A DNA stretch of 64,000 nucleotides from Plantago elongata (Eukaryota; Streptophyta; Magnoliopsida; Lamiales; Plantaginaceae). Position numbers and translations under genes: made by a program. The stretch spans positions 1-64,000 of the forward strand of contig JAYMSP010000203.1 of the NCBI GenBank assembly GCA_036897095.1, in the 5' to 3' direction. Every line of letters starts with the position of its first letter. Position 1 is the first letter of the stretch. This document shows positions 14,901 through 28,310 of the stretch, piece by piece. The notes under the pieces were generated by a model that was not told the origin of the DNA, did no database searches, and was given only the letters and a program-made list of their open reading frames with translations.

Positions 14901-17250
14901 ATTAACAGCAGACACCCTATTTACAGTTATTGACTTCAGCCTTGCCCACATGGGTTGAGAGAGCCAAACTGGTTCTTGTCTTAGCATCGACTAGAGCATA
15001 ACATATCATCATCAATCTATTTAAAACATACTCTGACAAATCACAAGCACGATACGTAATGAATCCAGATGAATGCACATAAAAACACTCTTGAGAAATA
15101 AACTTTAAGGACAACAAGTCGGTTCTTAGACAGAATCTCATCACTTCCGCTACTGCACCACACCTTTCATGTGCCATTGTGAGAATACTTTAGGTGTCAG
15201 AAGAAGATCTAGAGATGTACAAAGGTTAGAGGCAGATATTTGAAACATTTTAAGGAAAAAAAAACACTGCACAAATAGCATGTGCATATACCCATTCCAG
15301 TGAAATTATAAAGGAACAAGGACAGTACTTAAGCTTTACCTTCTCTGAATACAGGCCAAAATAAAAATCTTTGACTTTTTTAGTCTTTCAACTTGAGCTT
15401 CCCTGTTGAAAATGAAGTTAGAGTGAGCAGTTGAAACAGAAGACGGCAATGGATGTGTCAAGAATTGAACGAAACCTAATATACCTCTTCTCTAGTGGAA
15501 TATATGGGACCCAATCAAATTTCATCTGCTTCATTGGAATAATTTCTTCTGTCTCTCTCTGAACCGACTTGATTCCAATCTTGTCAGATGGAGGAAATGG
15601 GGATGCTACCTGTTAAAGCAACAGAATAATATACATGAAAAAGTTTACATAGGCACTAAGACATAAACTATACACGTCAATCAGTAACACAAAACAATGT
15701 AATAATAATAAATGAACGATGGAACAAAGACAGTATTCATCATATGTATACAGTATAAATTAAATCCACTACTCCAGGATAGAGCTGCAATTCATTAAGG
15801 TTTATTATTAGGATGCCATAAGAAGGTAGATATTTGCAGACACCATATCGGTAATTTCATAACAATATGTCAGTTATAATGGTTCTTATTCTTTAAGAAG
15901 CCTCTTTATCTATTATACTAGGTTGGGGTATAAATTAGAGTGTTGCTAGTGGGAAGGTTTTGTAAGTGTCTGTTGGGGTTAGAAGCAGTTCTAACAAATT
16001 TCTATTTATTTTCTTGTCGAGTCCCAGTAGATATTTCTCCTGATTTTGGAGTTTGAGTTTGCACGTTAAATACTTCCTATTTCTCGTATCTGATTTCCAT
16101 CATTTCACAGTGGGTAGGTTTCGGGAAAAGAGTATTTACAGGGCCAAATACCCAACCAAAGTAAACATTTACAAACATACAAGAGGATCCTTGAACAGAC
16201 CTGGCTTCAAACAAAAGGTTTTAATGATAAAACAAAAACAAAATGTGGCTTCTCCTAAAGGTTTTTGAGGACTTACCGCAACCACAACAGGGATCATTAT
16301 AACTTTAGCTTGACCTTGGAAAGAGACCAATTGGGCTGCAGAAATCAATAGAAAGTCTAGTTACTTCCCAGATCAGCCAAACTAGATATATTTCAAAAGA
16401 GAAATGATAACCATCTAAAATTTCTAGCAGAGATGCGACTACATTGAGCAACAACAAACTTCTGGAACTTACGCTCAGTGCACCCAAAGAGGTAGACATT
16501 CTTCTCAAATAACTCCCCACCTTCTTCAAATGCATCCTGCAATTTCCCATCCCGAGCATTAATGTTCTAAATCCTCAATTCATAATATCTACTACTAAGG
16601 CTTTCAATCAAGCATTAGAAACCGAAACGGAAACTCACCTCCAAATTAGAAAAGTTCCACTTATACTGATATACCATATCCAACTGATCCCACTGTTAAT
16701 CAACAACACAAATAGAATATCAACGACACAAATAGAATATCAACAACTCAAACACTTCCATAATTTACATTCAAACATCAACAAAAACTAAACAAATAAT
16801 GCTCAGCTTGGAAAATTGCATGTCAGCTCGGGTTCGAGTCACATTTGCCGTTTCAAAAAAAAAAAATCTAAATGGATAATGCTCTCACCTCCGTACCAAC
16901 CGGAAACACCTGCTGCCACAGATCCTCCTGCACAAACACACATCAAAACATAAATTCACACACACTAAACCAAAATATCAAACACTTTACACCAATTCAC
17001 CTCAATTCAAAATCACAAAATGTAGCAAACATACCATATTCCGCTTCTCAGGGAAGTACTCAGTCTCGGATTCAGGTTTAACAACCTTGGCACGCTTAGC
17101 TCTCCCCTTTGCAGCTGGTTTTTTGCTCGGCTCGGGTGCGTCGGTTTTCTCTTCGGCCGGATTGGCGGTGGATTGGGTGGGCTCTTCGGCCGGATTTTTG
17201 TCCTGCTGCGACTCGGTGGCCTTGGTCTTGCGCTTGGTGCCTTTCCTCAT
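11905..17250 (-). CDS. HIT4: HEAT INTOLERANT 4-like chromatin protein, 14 exons
   Basis: Coding exons on the minus strand: 17250-17035, 16927-16889, 16692-16639, 16536-16473, 16335-16277, 15609-15485, 15402-15340, 14613-14555, 13835-13756, 13633-13595, 13477-13415, 13268-13221, 13146-13018 and 11952-11905. All joins are GT-AG, phases agree and the sum is 1086 nt, 361 aa. It starts MRKGTKRKTKATESQQDKNP, a basic low-complexity nuclear tail with KGRAKRAKVVKP (~50-61). The conserved body follows with EDLWQQVFPVGTEWDQLDMV, ENVYLFGCTEPQLVSFQGQ-type blocks, PFPPSDKIGIKSVQRETEEI and YHPFQEDELEQSTVV, a charged coiled stretch (EKVREARKANREAREARKKA) and the terminal SPFINRYYGKAHMVL. In Arabidopsis HIT4 is a chromocentre protein needed for heat-induced heterochromatin decondensation and basal thermotolerance; the same role is inferred. 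No enzyme motif is visible. Family identity is from memory of At5g10010. Confidence 0.9.
12433..12463. repeat. (TG)n(CG)n microsatellite in the last HIT4 intron
   Basis: An alternating purine-pyrimidine run of about 30 bp changes from TG to CG repeats, inside the 1.07 kb intron 11953-13017. The same intron holds a Stowaway-like end fragment (TACTTTCTCCGTCCAATTTG) near 12677. Confidence 0.85.
14076..14319. mobile_element. Stowaway (Tc1/mariner) MITE in a HIT4 intron
   Basis: The left end ACTTCCGTCCCC...TTTCCCACTTTGA and the right end TCAAAGTGGGAAA...GGAGGAAGT are inverted repeats of ~33 bp. TA flanks both ends (14074-14075 and 14320-14321), as expected for Stowaway. About 244 bp, non-coding, within the intron between exons 8 and 9. 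Confidence 0.8.
16805..16875 (+). mobile_element. 5'-truncated SINE next to a HIT4 splice donor
   Basis: About 71 bp containing an RNA polymerase III B-box-like word (GGGTTCGAGTC) and an A-run, flanked by a 9-bp direct repeat ATAATGCTC (16796-16804 and 16876-16884). The right repeat ends two bases before the GT of exon 2's donor (minus-strand GAG|GTGAGAGC). The size suggests 5' truncation, since no A-box is recognisable. Confidence 0.55.
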
Positions 17251-17800
17251 GGTTGGTGTGAGATGGAGATGCTAGGGTTTTTTGAAATTTGAATTTGGGA
17301 GAAGAGGAATTCAGATGGCGGAAGAAACAGCTGGATTGAAAAATGGTGTATGTGTGTCAATTTTTGTGGATTTGAGTTTTATAGTGGGCCGTGTAAGCGT
17401 TAAAAGAACGCACTATAGTTGTTAGAAAAATTAATTTGTTTCCTATTCAAAGGGTTTTTTTTAAAATCCAATTTACTATTTTAGGAATCGTAAATTTAAA
17501 GTATCATAATGATATAACACAATAAGATTGAGTGGGAAAAATCAATTTAATTTGAACTTTCGATGACTTGAGGGCATTTTTAGTACAAATTTCGCTTCAG
17601 GTACCAATATGCCCACTCCCGCCCCTCAGGCGCAGTGTATCTCACGCAATTCATTTAAATCCTCTATATCTAATTTTACACTCAATCTCAACCCTCCAAA
17701 TAAATCACACGCTTCTCTTTCTTCTTCATCTCATTCGTTTCTCATTTCCAAAAAACTATCTCTCCTCTATCTCCTTTCCATTTAAATCAATCTCATCAAT
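17251..17800. promoter_or_regulatory. intergenic region, likely promoter of HIT4 and possibly of a divergent transcript
   Basis: Follows the HIT4 start codon. The right half (17600-17800) is CT-rich on the plus strand with a TATA-like TCTATATCTA at about 17660, looking like a 5' leader of a rightward transcript, but no convincing protein follows. Confidence 0.35.
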
Positions 17801-20525
17801 GATGAACAACATAATAGATGAAACAATTAATATCATATTGTAGATCTCACTTTGAGTTTCATATTGGTATAAATATTTTTGGAATTCGAGGGGATGGCGA
17901 TATTGATCAGAAATTAACCGAACCTGGCTGACTGTCGACATCGATACTTCAAGTCGAGTTTTCTCACCATCGTATTTGGAGAATCAGCAGTCACGTCAAG
18001 GTATTCATCTTGCGTTTCCGGGAGTTCTTTGTTGTTGCAATTATCAAGAGACCTTTGGTTTAATTCGGGGGAGAATTTATCGGAGAGATCGGGGTCGTTT
18101 ATGGTGAATCAGTAGTCGCATCAAGGTACTCATGTATTTATTTTACAATCTAAGGAATTCTTTTCACTTGTTGACCATTTGATGTATTGCAAGTGCACAT
18201 GAAGTAAGTGAACCAAAAAAAAAAAAAAGTAGAGCACAGGAGAAAATGCAGCACACTACTGGCAAAAAGAGTTTTGGACGAAGAGAAGGTAATTGCTTTT
18301 GTATATGAAAATTAGAAATCAATGGATTTATTATTAATTTGTTCTGTTTTATTTTCAAACATTAGGAAGCAATGTTTGGAGACCTTGATGAAGTCTATGG
18401 TGAAGATCATGGTGTGGAATATATTGAGTTGAGCAGAGCAGATGTTTTCGAAAAATGTTATTCTGAGCAGGGAATACCTCTAATACTCTTGTTGCTGAAG
18501 CATTGATAATTTTTATTTTTGATTTCAATTGCTTATTATTATCCAATTATATGCATATTACTTGAAATTCACCTTCTTGGGTTTATATAGTGCAGTTGGC
18601 AATTCATATGGATAACACTTTACACATTAGAGGTTTTAAGTGTTACAACTTCTTTTATTACTATAGGAGTATATTAGTAAAGGAATTTCTTAGTCTTAGT
18701 CAGTCTTATATATACATAAAAAAATGAAACAACTGAAGTGTCAACTTCCCCCTGGATTACAAGATACATGACAAAATGATATTTATGCTCAAGTACTTGG
18801 AGATGATATAAGGTAGAAGGGTACGTATATATGGAAGTACACCTAGAATTTATGGTGGCATACAAGGTCAAAGTGATATCCAACGCACGAATTAAGGAAA
18901 ATGTGGCAATGAAGAGAAAAATGGACGAGCAAGACAAATTAACTCAAAGGTATTAAGAGGTGATCAAATAAGAGGAAATTATTACTTAAACTCCATGAAA
19001 GTTTCTTCCCCACCTAACTCTGGCAACTCTTTCCATGATCATCTTTCGGAGGATTCCGGTAGCTCTTCTTTAAAGGTATATTCAACTTTTTGTTAATTAC
19101 TACAATATAAAATGTGTTACAAGTTGCATAAGGTATATTCATCTTTTAATTACAACAATATAGATGACATTGGGCAATATTGCATTTTCTTTTATAATCG
19201 TGAAAGTTGGTAATTTAGTTTGGGAGGGTTGACTTTGATGTTTGATGGATTTGTTTAGATGATATCTAATGTGGTGCTGTGACTTTGGTGTTGCTTATTT
19301 TATAGTTCCTGGAATAATATTTGTTCTACGTCTTTATACATGGTTGACTTTTGAATACATAAAATTTAGTTACACTGGTGGTGTTGTGATGTGCTGCTTA
19401 TACTTTATAGTCTTTCTTTTCCTTTGCTCTTATAAATAATTGTTGCTTCCAGAATCTATTTATAGTCTGGGTTAGAACATGTCAAGTGACTCAAGTAGTA
19501 ATTAGATCTTTCTTATCTCTCTTTTGAAAAGTTAAGTACGCATACAAAGGTCTAATATATTGAGATATACTCCTACCGTTATACAAAGTACAATAAGGCC
19601 TTGTTTTTTAACCAGCTTTAATAAAGTTTTGACTAGCTTTAATAAAGTATAAATATTTGTATACCTCTTTGAGGTAAGAAGTGAACTCTCTATTTGCCTA
19701 AGCAATATGGAAAGATAAAACCGTGTATCCTAGTTATTAAGTCTAAGTGTATAGTTTGGTAAGCCTTCTATTAGAAAATACTCCCCTTTGTCAAGTAATG
19801 GAGTAGTTATAGGTTAAGACTCACTAAGCTTTTATATGGAATACCAAATAATGTTGAATAAGTAACAAGTAGTAGGAAGTGCTTGCTCCCTTTATTTATT
19901 TTATATAGTATAACTGCCCTTTTAAAATTGAGAGGAAGTATACTTATAAATTCTCCTATCTATGCACATAATGAATAATAAACCAAAGCATGAAGGTAAA
20001 TCTTTGCCTGAGCGCCTAATCTTTTACACATGTATATTTCTGATGATACATGATATAGGTTGGTAGGTGGGTGATTTTAAAAAGCATGATTGTTATGTCC
20101 AAGTTTGTTTCAAAAGGCTATGTTGAAAATATAAATCCATCAAAGTTGGTTGGGTCTGATGAATTGGGAGATGATTGGTGTGAAGGGAAGATTATTGTAG
20201 CATGGCACCTCAAGAGCAATTGACTCGATCGACTGGAAATGTAAAGAAGATTGGACAAGCTATAGGAAGTAGTATTGCATAGCCGAAGCATTTAGTAAGT
20301 TTTTTTTCTTTTACCTTTTATTTCTCTTTGTTTTATTTATCTTTTATTTTTAATTATGTAGTATATTATGTAATTTTAATTTTTCCATTTACTTCATTAT
20401 AGGTTGCAGCGGGATGACAAGATGATGAAGCAAATTGATAGAAATCATTGGAACAATAGAAGTGGTTTAAGTTGGATTTATCATGATGAAGTAGATTGTA
20501 GGTATTCTATATTTTTTTAGAATGA
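17800..20525 (+). pseudogene. possible decayed multi-exon gene, unidentified
   Basis: Several exon-like pieces lie in the same orientation. At 18366-18475 is MFGDLDEVYGEDHGVEYIEL followed by SRADVFEKCYSEQ, after TTAG. At about 18994-19074 is MKVSSPPNSGNSFHDHLSED followed by SGSSSLK and a GTATAT donor. At 20098-20220 is MSKFVSKGYVENINPSKLVG, continuing to SDELGDDWCEGKIIVAWHLK. At about 20410-20502 is RDDKMMKQIDRNHWNNRSGL followed by SWIYHDEVDC and GTATTC, after GCAG. The pieces are short, stops intervene and they do not join into one frame by obvious splicing, so this is more likely a relic or a non-coding transcript than a working gene. I do not recognise the family. Confidence 0.25.
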
Positions 20526-20744
20526 TTTAGTTGAATTGTCTCGCTTCTTTACAGTTTAGGTTTTGATGATTTACAATTACCATTGAATACAAAAGTTTTG
20601 ATGTTTGACAATGCTTATTGGATATAACTTTTATTGGAATTTTATTAGATTTTATGTCCTTTGACTTTCAATTGTATCAGGCTAATTATCATGGTTATCA
20701 GCATATGCATTTGTGACGCATATTGAGGTAGTTAATCTAGTTCA

Positions 20745-20925
20745 TAAGTTTATAGTGACCCAAACTATTGTCACATAATAAATTTATAGTGACCACAATG
20801 TAGTGTCACAAAACGTCTTTATGCTGTAATTTTAGTCACGTAATAAGTTTATAATCACCCAATATAGCGTCATAAAAAGCTTTTATTGTGACCTTGAATT
20901 TGGCCACGAAATACACTTTATACAC
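20745..20925. repeat. array of GTGAC/GTCAC-type subrepeats
   Basis: Degenerate repeats of TTTATAGTGACC...TGTCACATAA occur at about 20752, 20784, 20848 and 20884, each pairing GTGAC with GTCAC. Such arrays are typical of subterminal DNA of CACTA or MULE transposons. No terminal CACTA or transposase was found here. Confidence 0.45.
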
Positions 20926-20985
20926 GACTCGATAGAAAACATATAAGCATTTCTTTGGTTACGATTGCGAATGATACATATATAC

Positions 20986-21005
20986 ATACACACACACACA
21001 CACAC

Positions 21006-21043
<38 letters not shown>
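20986..21043. repeat. (CA)n-ATAT-(TG)n palindromic microsatellite
   Basis: A CA run (to about 21006) is followed by TATATA and a TG run to 21043. The two halves are complementary, so the whole forms a long perfect hairpin or cruciform. Confidence 0.9.
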
Positions 21044-21045
<2 letters not shown>

Positions 21046-24000
21046 CATTCATAATTAATCGTAAGTTTACATAGATGTCGGCTAAGGTAGAACGAATATA
21101 ATTTAGTGAATTATAAAAGAAGATCGGATAATACAGTTCTGCGTGTGAAACCCTAAAAATGGCATAGATCAATGACCTCTATTCTAGTAGTAAATACCAT
21201 TTGTTCCAATGTTTTTCTTTTAACTTTTTACCACTAAACTTATGGGTTTTGAAGGGTTTCTATTTATACTGTACTTTTGGCTAAGTGTTAAATGAACGAG
21301 GATTCTATTGAGAATTTTCAAAGAGGAACTAGAAGTATCACGAAAACGCTCAACCACTAGTAAGTGGTCGAATAATTCCACTTAAGTGGAGTTTTGAATT
21401 TGTATGGTTGGTGTTAATTGAGAATTTAATAGAGTTTATTAGAATGTTTGAATAATTTGGATAATAAAGATGTTACGGTGAAATTATGTGTATTCAGATT
21501 CGAATAAATAAAGTTCCACTACATTTAAATCAGTTTAAAAATTACTTTTTGTATTGATAGGAGCTAGGAATATCATGTAACATGTTAAGTAAGTGTTAAG
21601 ATAAACGTATGAGTACGTATTTGTGATTAATTGAATAAGTGTGTGTCAGGAAAATTTTGTAGTCAAGTTGTGTAAAAAGTGTTCTTCGATTCTAAACAAT
21701 TAAAAATATAAGGTAATACGATGAGAACTAATTTAAGAAAAAAAGCATGCCTTGAAATAAAGCAAAAATTGAAAATATACAATTGCTCAAACTCAAACAA
21801 GTAGCCAGATAATATTCCCTGCACTTTACAAAATTATCAAAGATAATAAATAGTACGTGCCTGGAAAAAAGTTGGAACTTAACTTTCACTGGACTATGCT
21901 GGCTTAAAGACAAACGTAGAGTTTGGACAGTTTGTACTCTGTAACTAGTTGCAAACCCAATACCAGAATTAATTTAGGCCCATGATATTTTGAAGTATGA
22001 ACCTAAATCACGTGGAGCCAAATTGCGGGCGAGAGCGAAAACAAAAGCGTTAATACGAGAGCGTTAAAATTTAAAAAATTCAAAAATGCATGAGCACCTT
22101 GAAACATATGTTATTAATTAAATAAAAATATAATAATATTCTTCATGAATAATTATCATTATCAATTATATAAATATACCTTGGTAAACAATGATAATTA
22201 CTTAATGTAGTATAAAATGTAACCGCATTAACTTCTTTTATTAGGTTAATGAAAATTAGGGTATCTCGTGTTTAATTCAATTTTATTCGCAAGTTTACAA
22301 CGAAATGTTGCTTTACAATGTTTTATTTTACACATTTTTGTGTTTAATTTGAAAATCTATGTGGTTTTGTAATGTACGAATTTTTAGAGGGGCTTTTAAT
22401 TTTTATAGAGCGAATTCTAAATTTTTTAGAGTGAGTTCTAAGAAATTATGAACTCTCAAAATGTGAGATTGTACTCTGAATGCTTATAAAATTTTAAGAG
22501 CGAGATTTAAGATGATATAGATATGAACATGATGATCAGTTGAAAGACTTGGACAAAATCAACGATCAACCGATGAACGCATGCATCTTGGAGAGGAAAT
22601 TAAACAAAAGAATTTGTCTAATGAAGCCCGATAATTTCTGCTTGTAATTAATTCGGTAGGCTAGCGGACCTAGAATTTTGGTTTCAAGCTCAAATCCAAT
22701 GGAAATGTCCGCTTCAGAGTATACACAAGCCCAATGCCTGATTTTGACTGGCAAAGACCATATAATTCATTTCATATTACAGCCAAATATTTAGCAATTT
22801 AAATTCGAATCTAATATGAGATTACTTCATATTATTAGGGATTATTAGGGAGGGAGTCTTAGAAGAGACCATGTTAAACAAAATTTTAAGAGATTATCTT
22901 TCTTTAATTATATAAACATTCCAATCAAAAGCTAACTACTATAGCAACTCCAAACCAAGTAAAGACTAGAAGTTAGATCCTTATAAATGGATTAAATTGG
23001 TCATTATATACACTCAACTATAACATACGACATCATAACTCAAAAACTCTAAAAACTGAAAATTCAAAATTCATCTCTCCAAAAATATAAACTCGTCGGA
23101 AAAGTTGCAAGTCACCGGAAAACATGTTCGAACTCGCCGGAAACAACATCACAAATGTAAAAATAGGAATATTTGATGATGTTGCCTTTTCAAGCTCAAA
23201 TCCTATCCAAATCGACTAAATCAAGCTCAATATCATTAGAAACAACATCAAGAAGGTATAAACAACAAGATCTCGGCATAATTTATCTGAAATCGGTGAT
23301 TTATTTTACAATTGCAGTTGCAAATTTGATCCCGATATGAAAATCGCGCAACTGTTTCTTCGAATGTTCTGACTAATCTGTATGATGTTGTGGCTTTTCT
23401 CTGTAATGTCCTTGCTTATATATAAGATGTTCAATAAAACATAATACATGAACATATGCTCGAAGACTGGTGTTTCTATTACAATTTGGTTATTTATCCA
23501 CCGATCTACTCAAAAAGTTCTCGTATATAAGTTTCAATAACGTTTTGATTCAAATATAAATTGATGAATTTTCTTTTCACAATAGAAGTTGAGTTGAAAT
23601 AGGTCTGAAAAAATCGCATACAACAATGAGAAGACGTTCAAGATTTTTTGTGTTATGTTTGAGCTTATATCAATAATGTTCTCAATTATATGTGTAACAT
23701 TCAACTTTATTTTATTTATTTTATGTGATGATTTATGTAGTGTTTGTAGATTTTTCAGCTACGAACTCAATGAAAAAATACGTTCTAATTTTAAGTGTAA
23801 TGTATATAATGTTTTTGGTGATGTATGTTATGTTTATGCTAATGCATGTAATGTTCTTTGTACAGATAAATGTGGATTGAAGTTGACATGAGTGTCGTGG
23901 AAAGTATTGGAGGATGCCAAATAAAAATCTTTAATGAGTTTGAAAATCTTGCAAACAAGTTTATGTAATAGAAAAGTGATGTTGCTGTTCAAAAAATATT

Positions 24001-24640
24001 ATTACCTTAAGTGTTGTTCTTAACTATGTTGGTAATGCTATAAACTATTTGTGTAATGCTCACAACTATTTGGTACAATATTATTAGATATACGTATATG
24101 AGGTTTGATTTAGAGCATAATGTGCTTAACTGTATATGAAATGTTCACGACAATTCGAGTGAGGTCTGAAATGGATCCGCGCACAACCCGGGAAATTATA
24201 TAACCCGCCCAGCAACCCACAAAATTAATTGAAAGCATGATAAGCCACTTATTTGAGTAATGTTCTTGCGTATTTGAGTAATGTTCTCACTTATTTGAGT
24301 AATGTTCATTATTCAGAAAAGACATATATAATGGACAAAAATAAAAACCACCCAAAACCGTTTTATAACCTGGAAATTCGCAAGAATTATTTTAACCCGA
24401 TTCACCGACCTGCGACAAATGAAGATAAATTACAATTTAGTCTATCTTATTCATCTCATTTAATTGTTAGTCTTTTAGAATACTTTATAATTATCAAGTT
24501 GTAAGACTCATATTTATAGCCAATTATCAATGTAGTATCTATCTCTTTCGATGACTTTTAAAATTTACCCGATTCTTTTTATAAAGTATATATATAATAC
24601 ACTTCACAACGTTACGCGGTGTTATATACTTGGACTCTGT
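21044..24640. other. AT-rich intergenic DNA
   Basis: No gene is supported. From about 23360 to 24320 the words TAATGTTC and ATTTGAGTAATGTTC recur many times, marking a decayed low-complexity repeat. Confidence 0.45.
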
Positions 24641-24641
24641 T

Positions 24642-24790
24642 TAGCAAAACTAGCTGAAAAGTTAGCTGGTAGCTGGAAAGCTAACTGGTAATTAAAAAGG
24701 TAGTTGATAGCTTGTCAGATAACTTTGTTATCAATAAACTAACTTGATTAGCTTCTCAAACCAGTTAATTCTAGCTCGTTAATAAAATGT
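24642..24790. mobile_element. hAT-like MITE fragment upstream of the P450 cluster
   Basis: CTCTGTTTAGCAAAACTAGCTGAAAAG-type start and repeated AGCTGGTAGCTGGAAAGC words match, in opposite orientation, the element at 29237-29445. Right end and 8-bp target duplication not resolved. Confidence 0.35.
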
Positions 24791-25196
24791 GCATTTATAA
24801 TTAATTTTTTATTAAAAATTTTATATAGTTAAAAATATAATTGAAAATATAGTGATAAATATAACTTTGGTGTATGCATTTGTTGCAAATGCTTTAAATG
24901 ATATTTTTCAACTCTGCTTTAAATAGTAAACTTTGATTTTCCTGCGATTTGTTCAGACCTAAAAGTAAGGTCTAGTGTACATCAACTTGCTAGGTGGATA
25001 ACCAAAATATAGATATTTTTTTGTTCTCACAAGTGATCAAATCCATCCAGCCCTACAAGACAATGAACACATTATCACCGCCATTCAATAAATTGACATC
25101 AGTATTGCATTATATTCCACATTTAGACGCCAATAGCTTATCCAACCAGAAACCTTCTTTGTACTATTAACATTGTAATTGTTCACTGAAAGTTCC

Positions 25197-27007
25197 ATGG
25201 CTGAGATTTGGGCAGCTGCAATTTCAGCACTTTTGTTCCTCTATATACTAAAACAATTCATCACCAAGAAGAAAAAACTACCTCCAGGTCCATTAGGCCT
25301 TCCAATTTTAGGCCATTTTCATCTGTTTGGTTCGAATCCGCATCATGACTTGTATCACCTAGCTCGGAAACATGGTCCTATTATGTACATCCGTTTAGGC
25401 CCTGTGCCCACAGTTGTCATATCATCTGCTGCTGCAGCTGAGCTCATTTTCACCACGAACGATCAAGTTTTTGCTAACCGGCCTCATAATGAAGCCTCTA
25501 AGTACATTAACTATGGGCAGCGAGGCATTGTCTTTGCGCGATACGGTCATTCCTGGCGTAATATGCGAAAGCTTGTTAATATTGAGTTGTTAAGTCAGAA
25601 AAGGATCAGCCAGTTTCATTCCATGAGAATGGGGGAGGTAGGTGATTTTATTTCTTCGCTGAAAGAAGCAGCCAAGAAGCGTGAAACTGTTGATGTGAGC
25701 GCAAGAGTGTCTGAACTAACCGCGAATATGACATGTTTGATGGTGTTTGGAAGGAAGTATGGAGACGAAGATTTTGATGATAAGGGCTTTAAGTCTGTGA
25801 TCATGGAGACAGTGGAGGCTGCTGGAGTTTTTAATCTTGGTGACTATTTTCCATATATTGGATTGCTTGATCTTCAAGGATTGACTCGAAAGTTCAAGCG
25901 TTTGTCCAAGACTTTTGATGGATTTATGGAGAAAATTATTGATGATCATGTACAGGGGAGAACGGAGAACAAGACAAATGCTCATAAGGACTTTGTTGAT
26001 ATATTGATGGCATTGCTGGATTCTGGAGAAGCAGGTTTTGAATTCGACCGTCGCCATGTTAAGGCCCTTCTCCTGGTAATAATCATTCTTTAATTTATGA
26101 ATACTATGTGATATGTTTGCTTTTTCGTGCTGATGAATTCCATTATCCTCTGCCAGCCAAAATTTAGCTATGTTAGAAACTGTTCACCTTGTTGAATACA
26201 GGTGAAGTTGATTCGAGTGTCTAATTCAGTTTATTCTTAGTTAGCTACCTCCGCCTGGTACATCTTGGTGGTTTTGTATGCTGTACAGTAGTAGTACAAC
26301 ACATAATGAAACAGTTGAACTCTATCGATCACACATGACAGTTATATCTGATTATGCTAACTCGAAACTCACTTACAAGATTTTTCTGTGTGCAGGATTT
26401 GTTTATTGCTGGTATGGATACTGCAGCAACAACAGTCGAATGGACGCTATCAGAGCTCCTGAGGCATCCAGAAATTATGCAAATACTCAAGAAAGAATTG
26501 GAACATGTAGTCGGACTGGAACACATGGTAGATGAATCACACCTCGAACGCCTCCCATACTTGGATTGTGTGATCAAGGAATCTTTTAGACTCCATCCTG
26601 CCATACCAATATTTTTGCACGAGTCCATGAAAGATTGTGAGATTGATGAACTCCACATACCAAACAAATCGAGAGTAATGGTCAATGTTTGGGCTATTGG
26701 AAGAGATCCTAGTTCTTGGCATGAGCCTGAAAAGTTTTCACCTGAGAGGTTTATTGGTAGCAACATTGACCTTCGTGGATGTGATTTCCAGCTCATACCA
26801 TTCGGTGCTGGCAGAAGGGGCTGCCCTGGACTACAACTCGGACTATTAGTGGTGCGGTTGGCTGTCGCGCAACTGGTACATTGCTTTGATTGGGAGCTTC
26901 CAAATGATATGCTGCCAAATGACTTGGACATGTTTGAACATTTTGGCTTAGTGACTTCTAGGGCTAATCATCTTATGGCCATCCCTAGTTATCGATTGCT
27001 CACATAG
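25197..27007 (+). CDS. cytochrome P450, CYP71 clan (CYP736A/CYP71AU-like), copy 1
   Basis: Two exons, 25197-26075 and 26396-27007, with a phase-0 GT-AG intron at the place typical of A-type plant P450s; 496 aa. Start chosen at MAEIWAAAI (an in-frame ATG six codons upstream lacks family support). Order: membrane anchor ~5-22, hinge [16 protein letters not shown]-helix WRNMRK, I-helix [12 protein letters not shown] (~298-309), K-helix KESFRLHP with the ExxR pair E355/R358, SPERF, and the haem loop [10 protein letters not shown] with Cys436. The tail [20 protein letters not shown] is characteristic of the CYP736A/CYP71AU group. It would be an ER-bound monooxygenase working with cytochrome P450 reductase; substrate unknown. 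Odd: the oxygen-activation motif is AGMDTA rather than the usual AGTDTS/T, though Asp and Thr are kept. Confidence 0.92.
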
Positions 27008-27610
27008 TGAAGTCGTAACTAGTTACTGGGAATTCATCGCTCTATAAATCATCAGAGATATGATAGAAGCTGTAATGCTGGAGAGATGGATTACTTAAAT
27101 GGATCTTGTGTTGATGAAATTTCTCTTCTTGGATCTTGTGATATATCAAGTGTTCTTCCCAACAGTTCATATGTATTTTGTTTAGCAAGTAATATATCCA
27201 CATAGGATTAATATATTTTCAAGATATTAATAACAAATGCAATATTAGCATTTTTAATCTGCTGAGTTTGTAATTTCATCTGCAACCTGCCATTTGTTTA
27301 AGAAGAAATCAAATAAATACAGTTGTAAAAAAGATACTACTTAGATGGTATGGCAATTGTTTAAGAAGAAATACAGGCTGAAACTGAAAATTCATTCAAT
27401 GACATACTTTATAATCTAAGCATGAGCTGAAGATTTGAGTTCTCTAATAATTCAAAATTATACAGTCAAATGAAAAATATAATTGAAACTTAAAGTCGAC
27501 TATACATACATTCAATGGAAATGTAGCTAGTGTTCCCTACTTTTAGGTCTGTAATAATTCATTCAAATATGTATATATAATACCTTGCTTAACCAGCTAG
27601 ACAGGTAGAA

Positions 27611-27875
27611 ATGGTTGGCCGTTATCTGGGCAGTAGTTTCATCCATTTTGTGTCTCTGTTTTCTGCTGCGAAGCGTCAGCAAGAAGAGAAGGCTGCCTCC
27701 AGGTCCAGCAGGCCTTCCAGTACTAGGTCATTTCCACCTGTTAGGGAATAATCCACACCATGACCTACACCGCCTTGCCCTTAAATACGGTCCCATCATG
27801 TATATGAAGTTAGGCCTCGTCCCTGCTGTTGTCGTATCATCCCTTGCTATGACAGAGTTCGTTCTCAAGACCTAA
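27611..27875 (+). pseudogene. P450 fragment (N-terminal ~87 residues)
   Basis: After ATGG the frame TTGGCCGTTATCTGG continues as anchor, then KKRRLPPGPAGLPVLGHFHL and LGNNPHHDLHRLALKYGPIM up to TEFVLKT, where similarity stops abruptly at TAA. The ATG is one base out of frame with the rest (ATG-GTTGGCC versus TTGGCC), so even the start is disrupted. It is homologous to the first fifth of copy 1, but is diverged enough to be an older, separate duplicate. Confidence 0.8.
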
Positions 27876-28221
27876 TGTCCACGGCGGACTTGACCTTATT
27901 GAGTTAGTCCATTTGGGACTTTAAAATGCCAGCGCAGGTACTATGACGATTATAAGCCATGTAACGGTCCCACAAACCGAAACATATATTTTACCGGACA
28001 TTTGCTCAAAAACTTGGCAATATGTCACCAATACTACAAATTAAAAAAGGAAACATGGTAGTGCACAACGTGGTATTGCGCAACAACAGATTTGTTAGAG
28101 ATTCGCGAGTGATTTGTTAGATATCTTTTGTGTCTCGTGGAAGATATGTTCTTGCTTTTAAATAAGTCAACCATCTCAGGCAATCAGGATTTACATATTA
28201 CTTATTCCCTGAAAAAAGTTC

Positions 28222-28310
28222 CATGGCTGAGATTTGGGCAGCTGCAATTTCAGCACTTTTCTTCCTCTATATACTAAAACAATTCATCACCAAGAAGAAA
28301 AAACTACCTA
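28222..28310 (+). pseudogene. P450 fragment, copy of the first ~30 codons of P450 copy 1
   Basis: Nearly identical to 25194-25285 ([20 protein letters not shown] then FITKKKKLP), including the bases just before the ATG. Similarity ends at CTACC and unrelated sequence follows. It is the left part of a mosaic whose right part lies at 28650-29140. Confidence 0.85.
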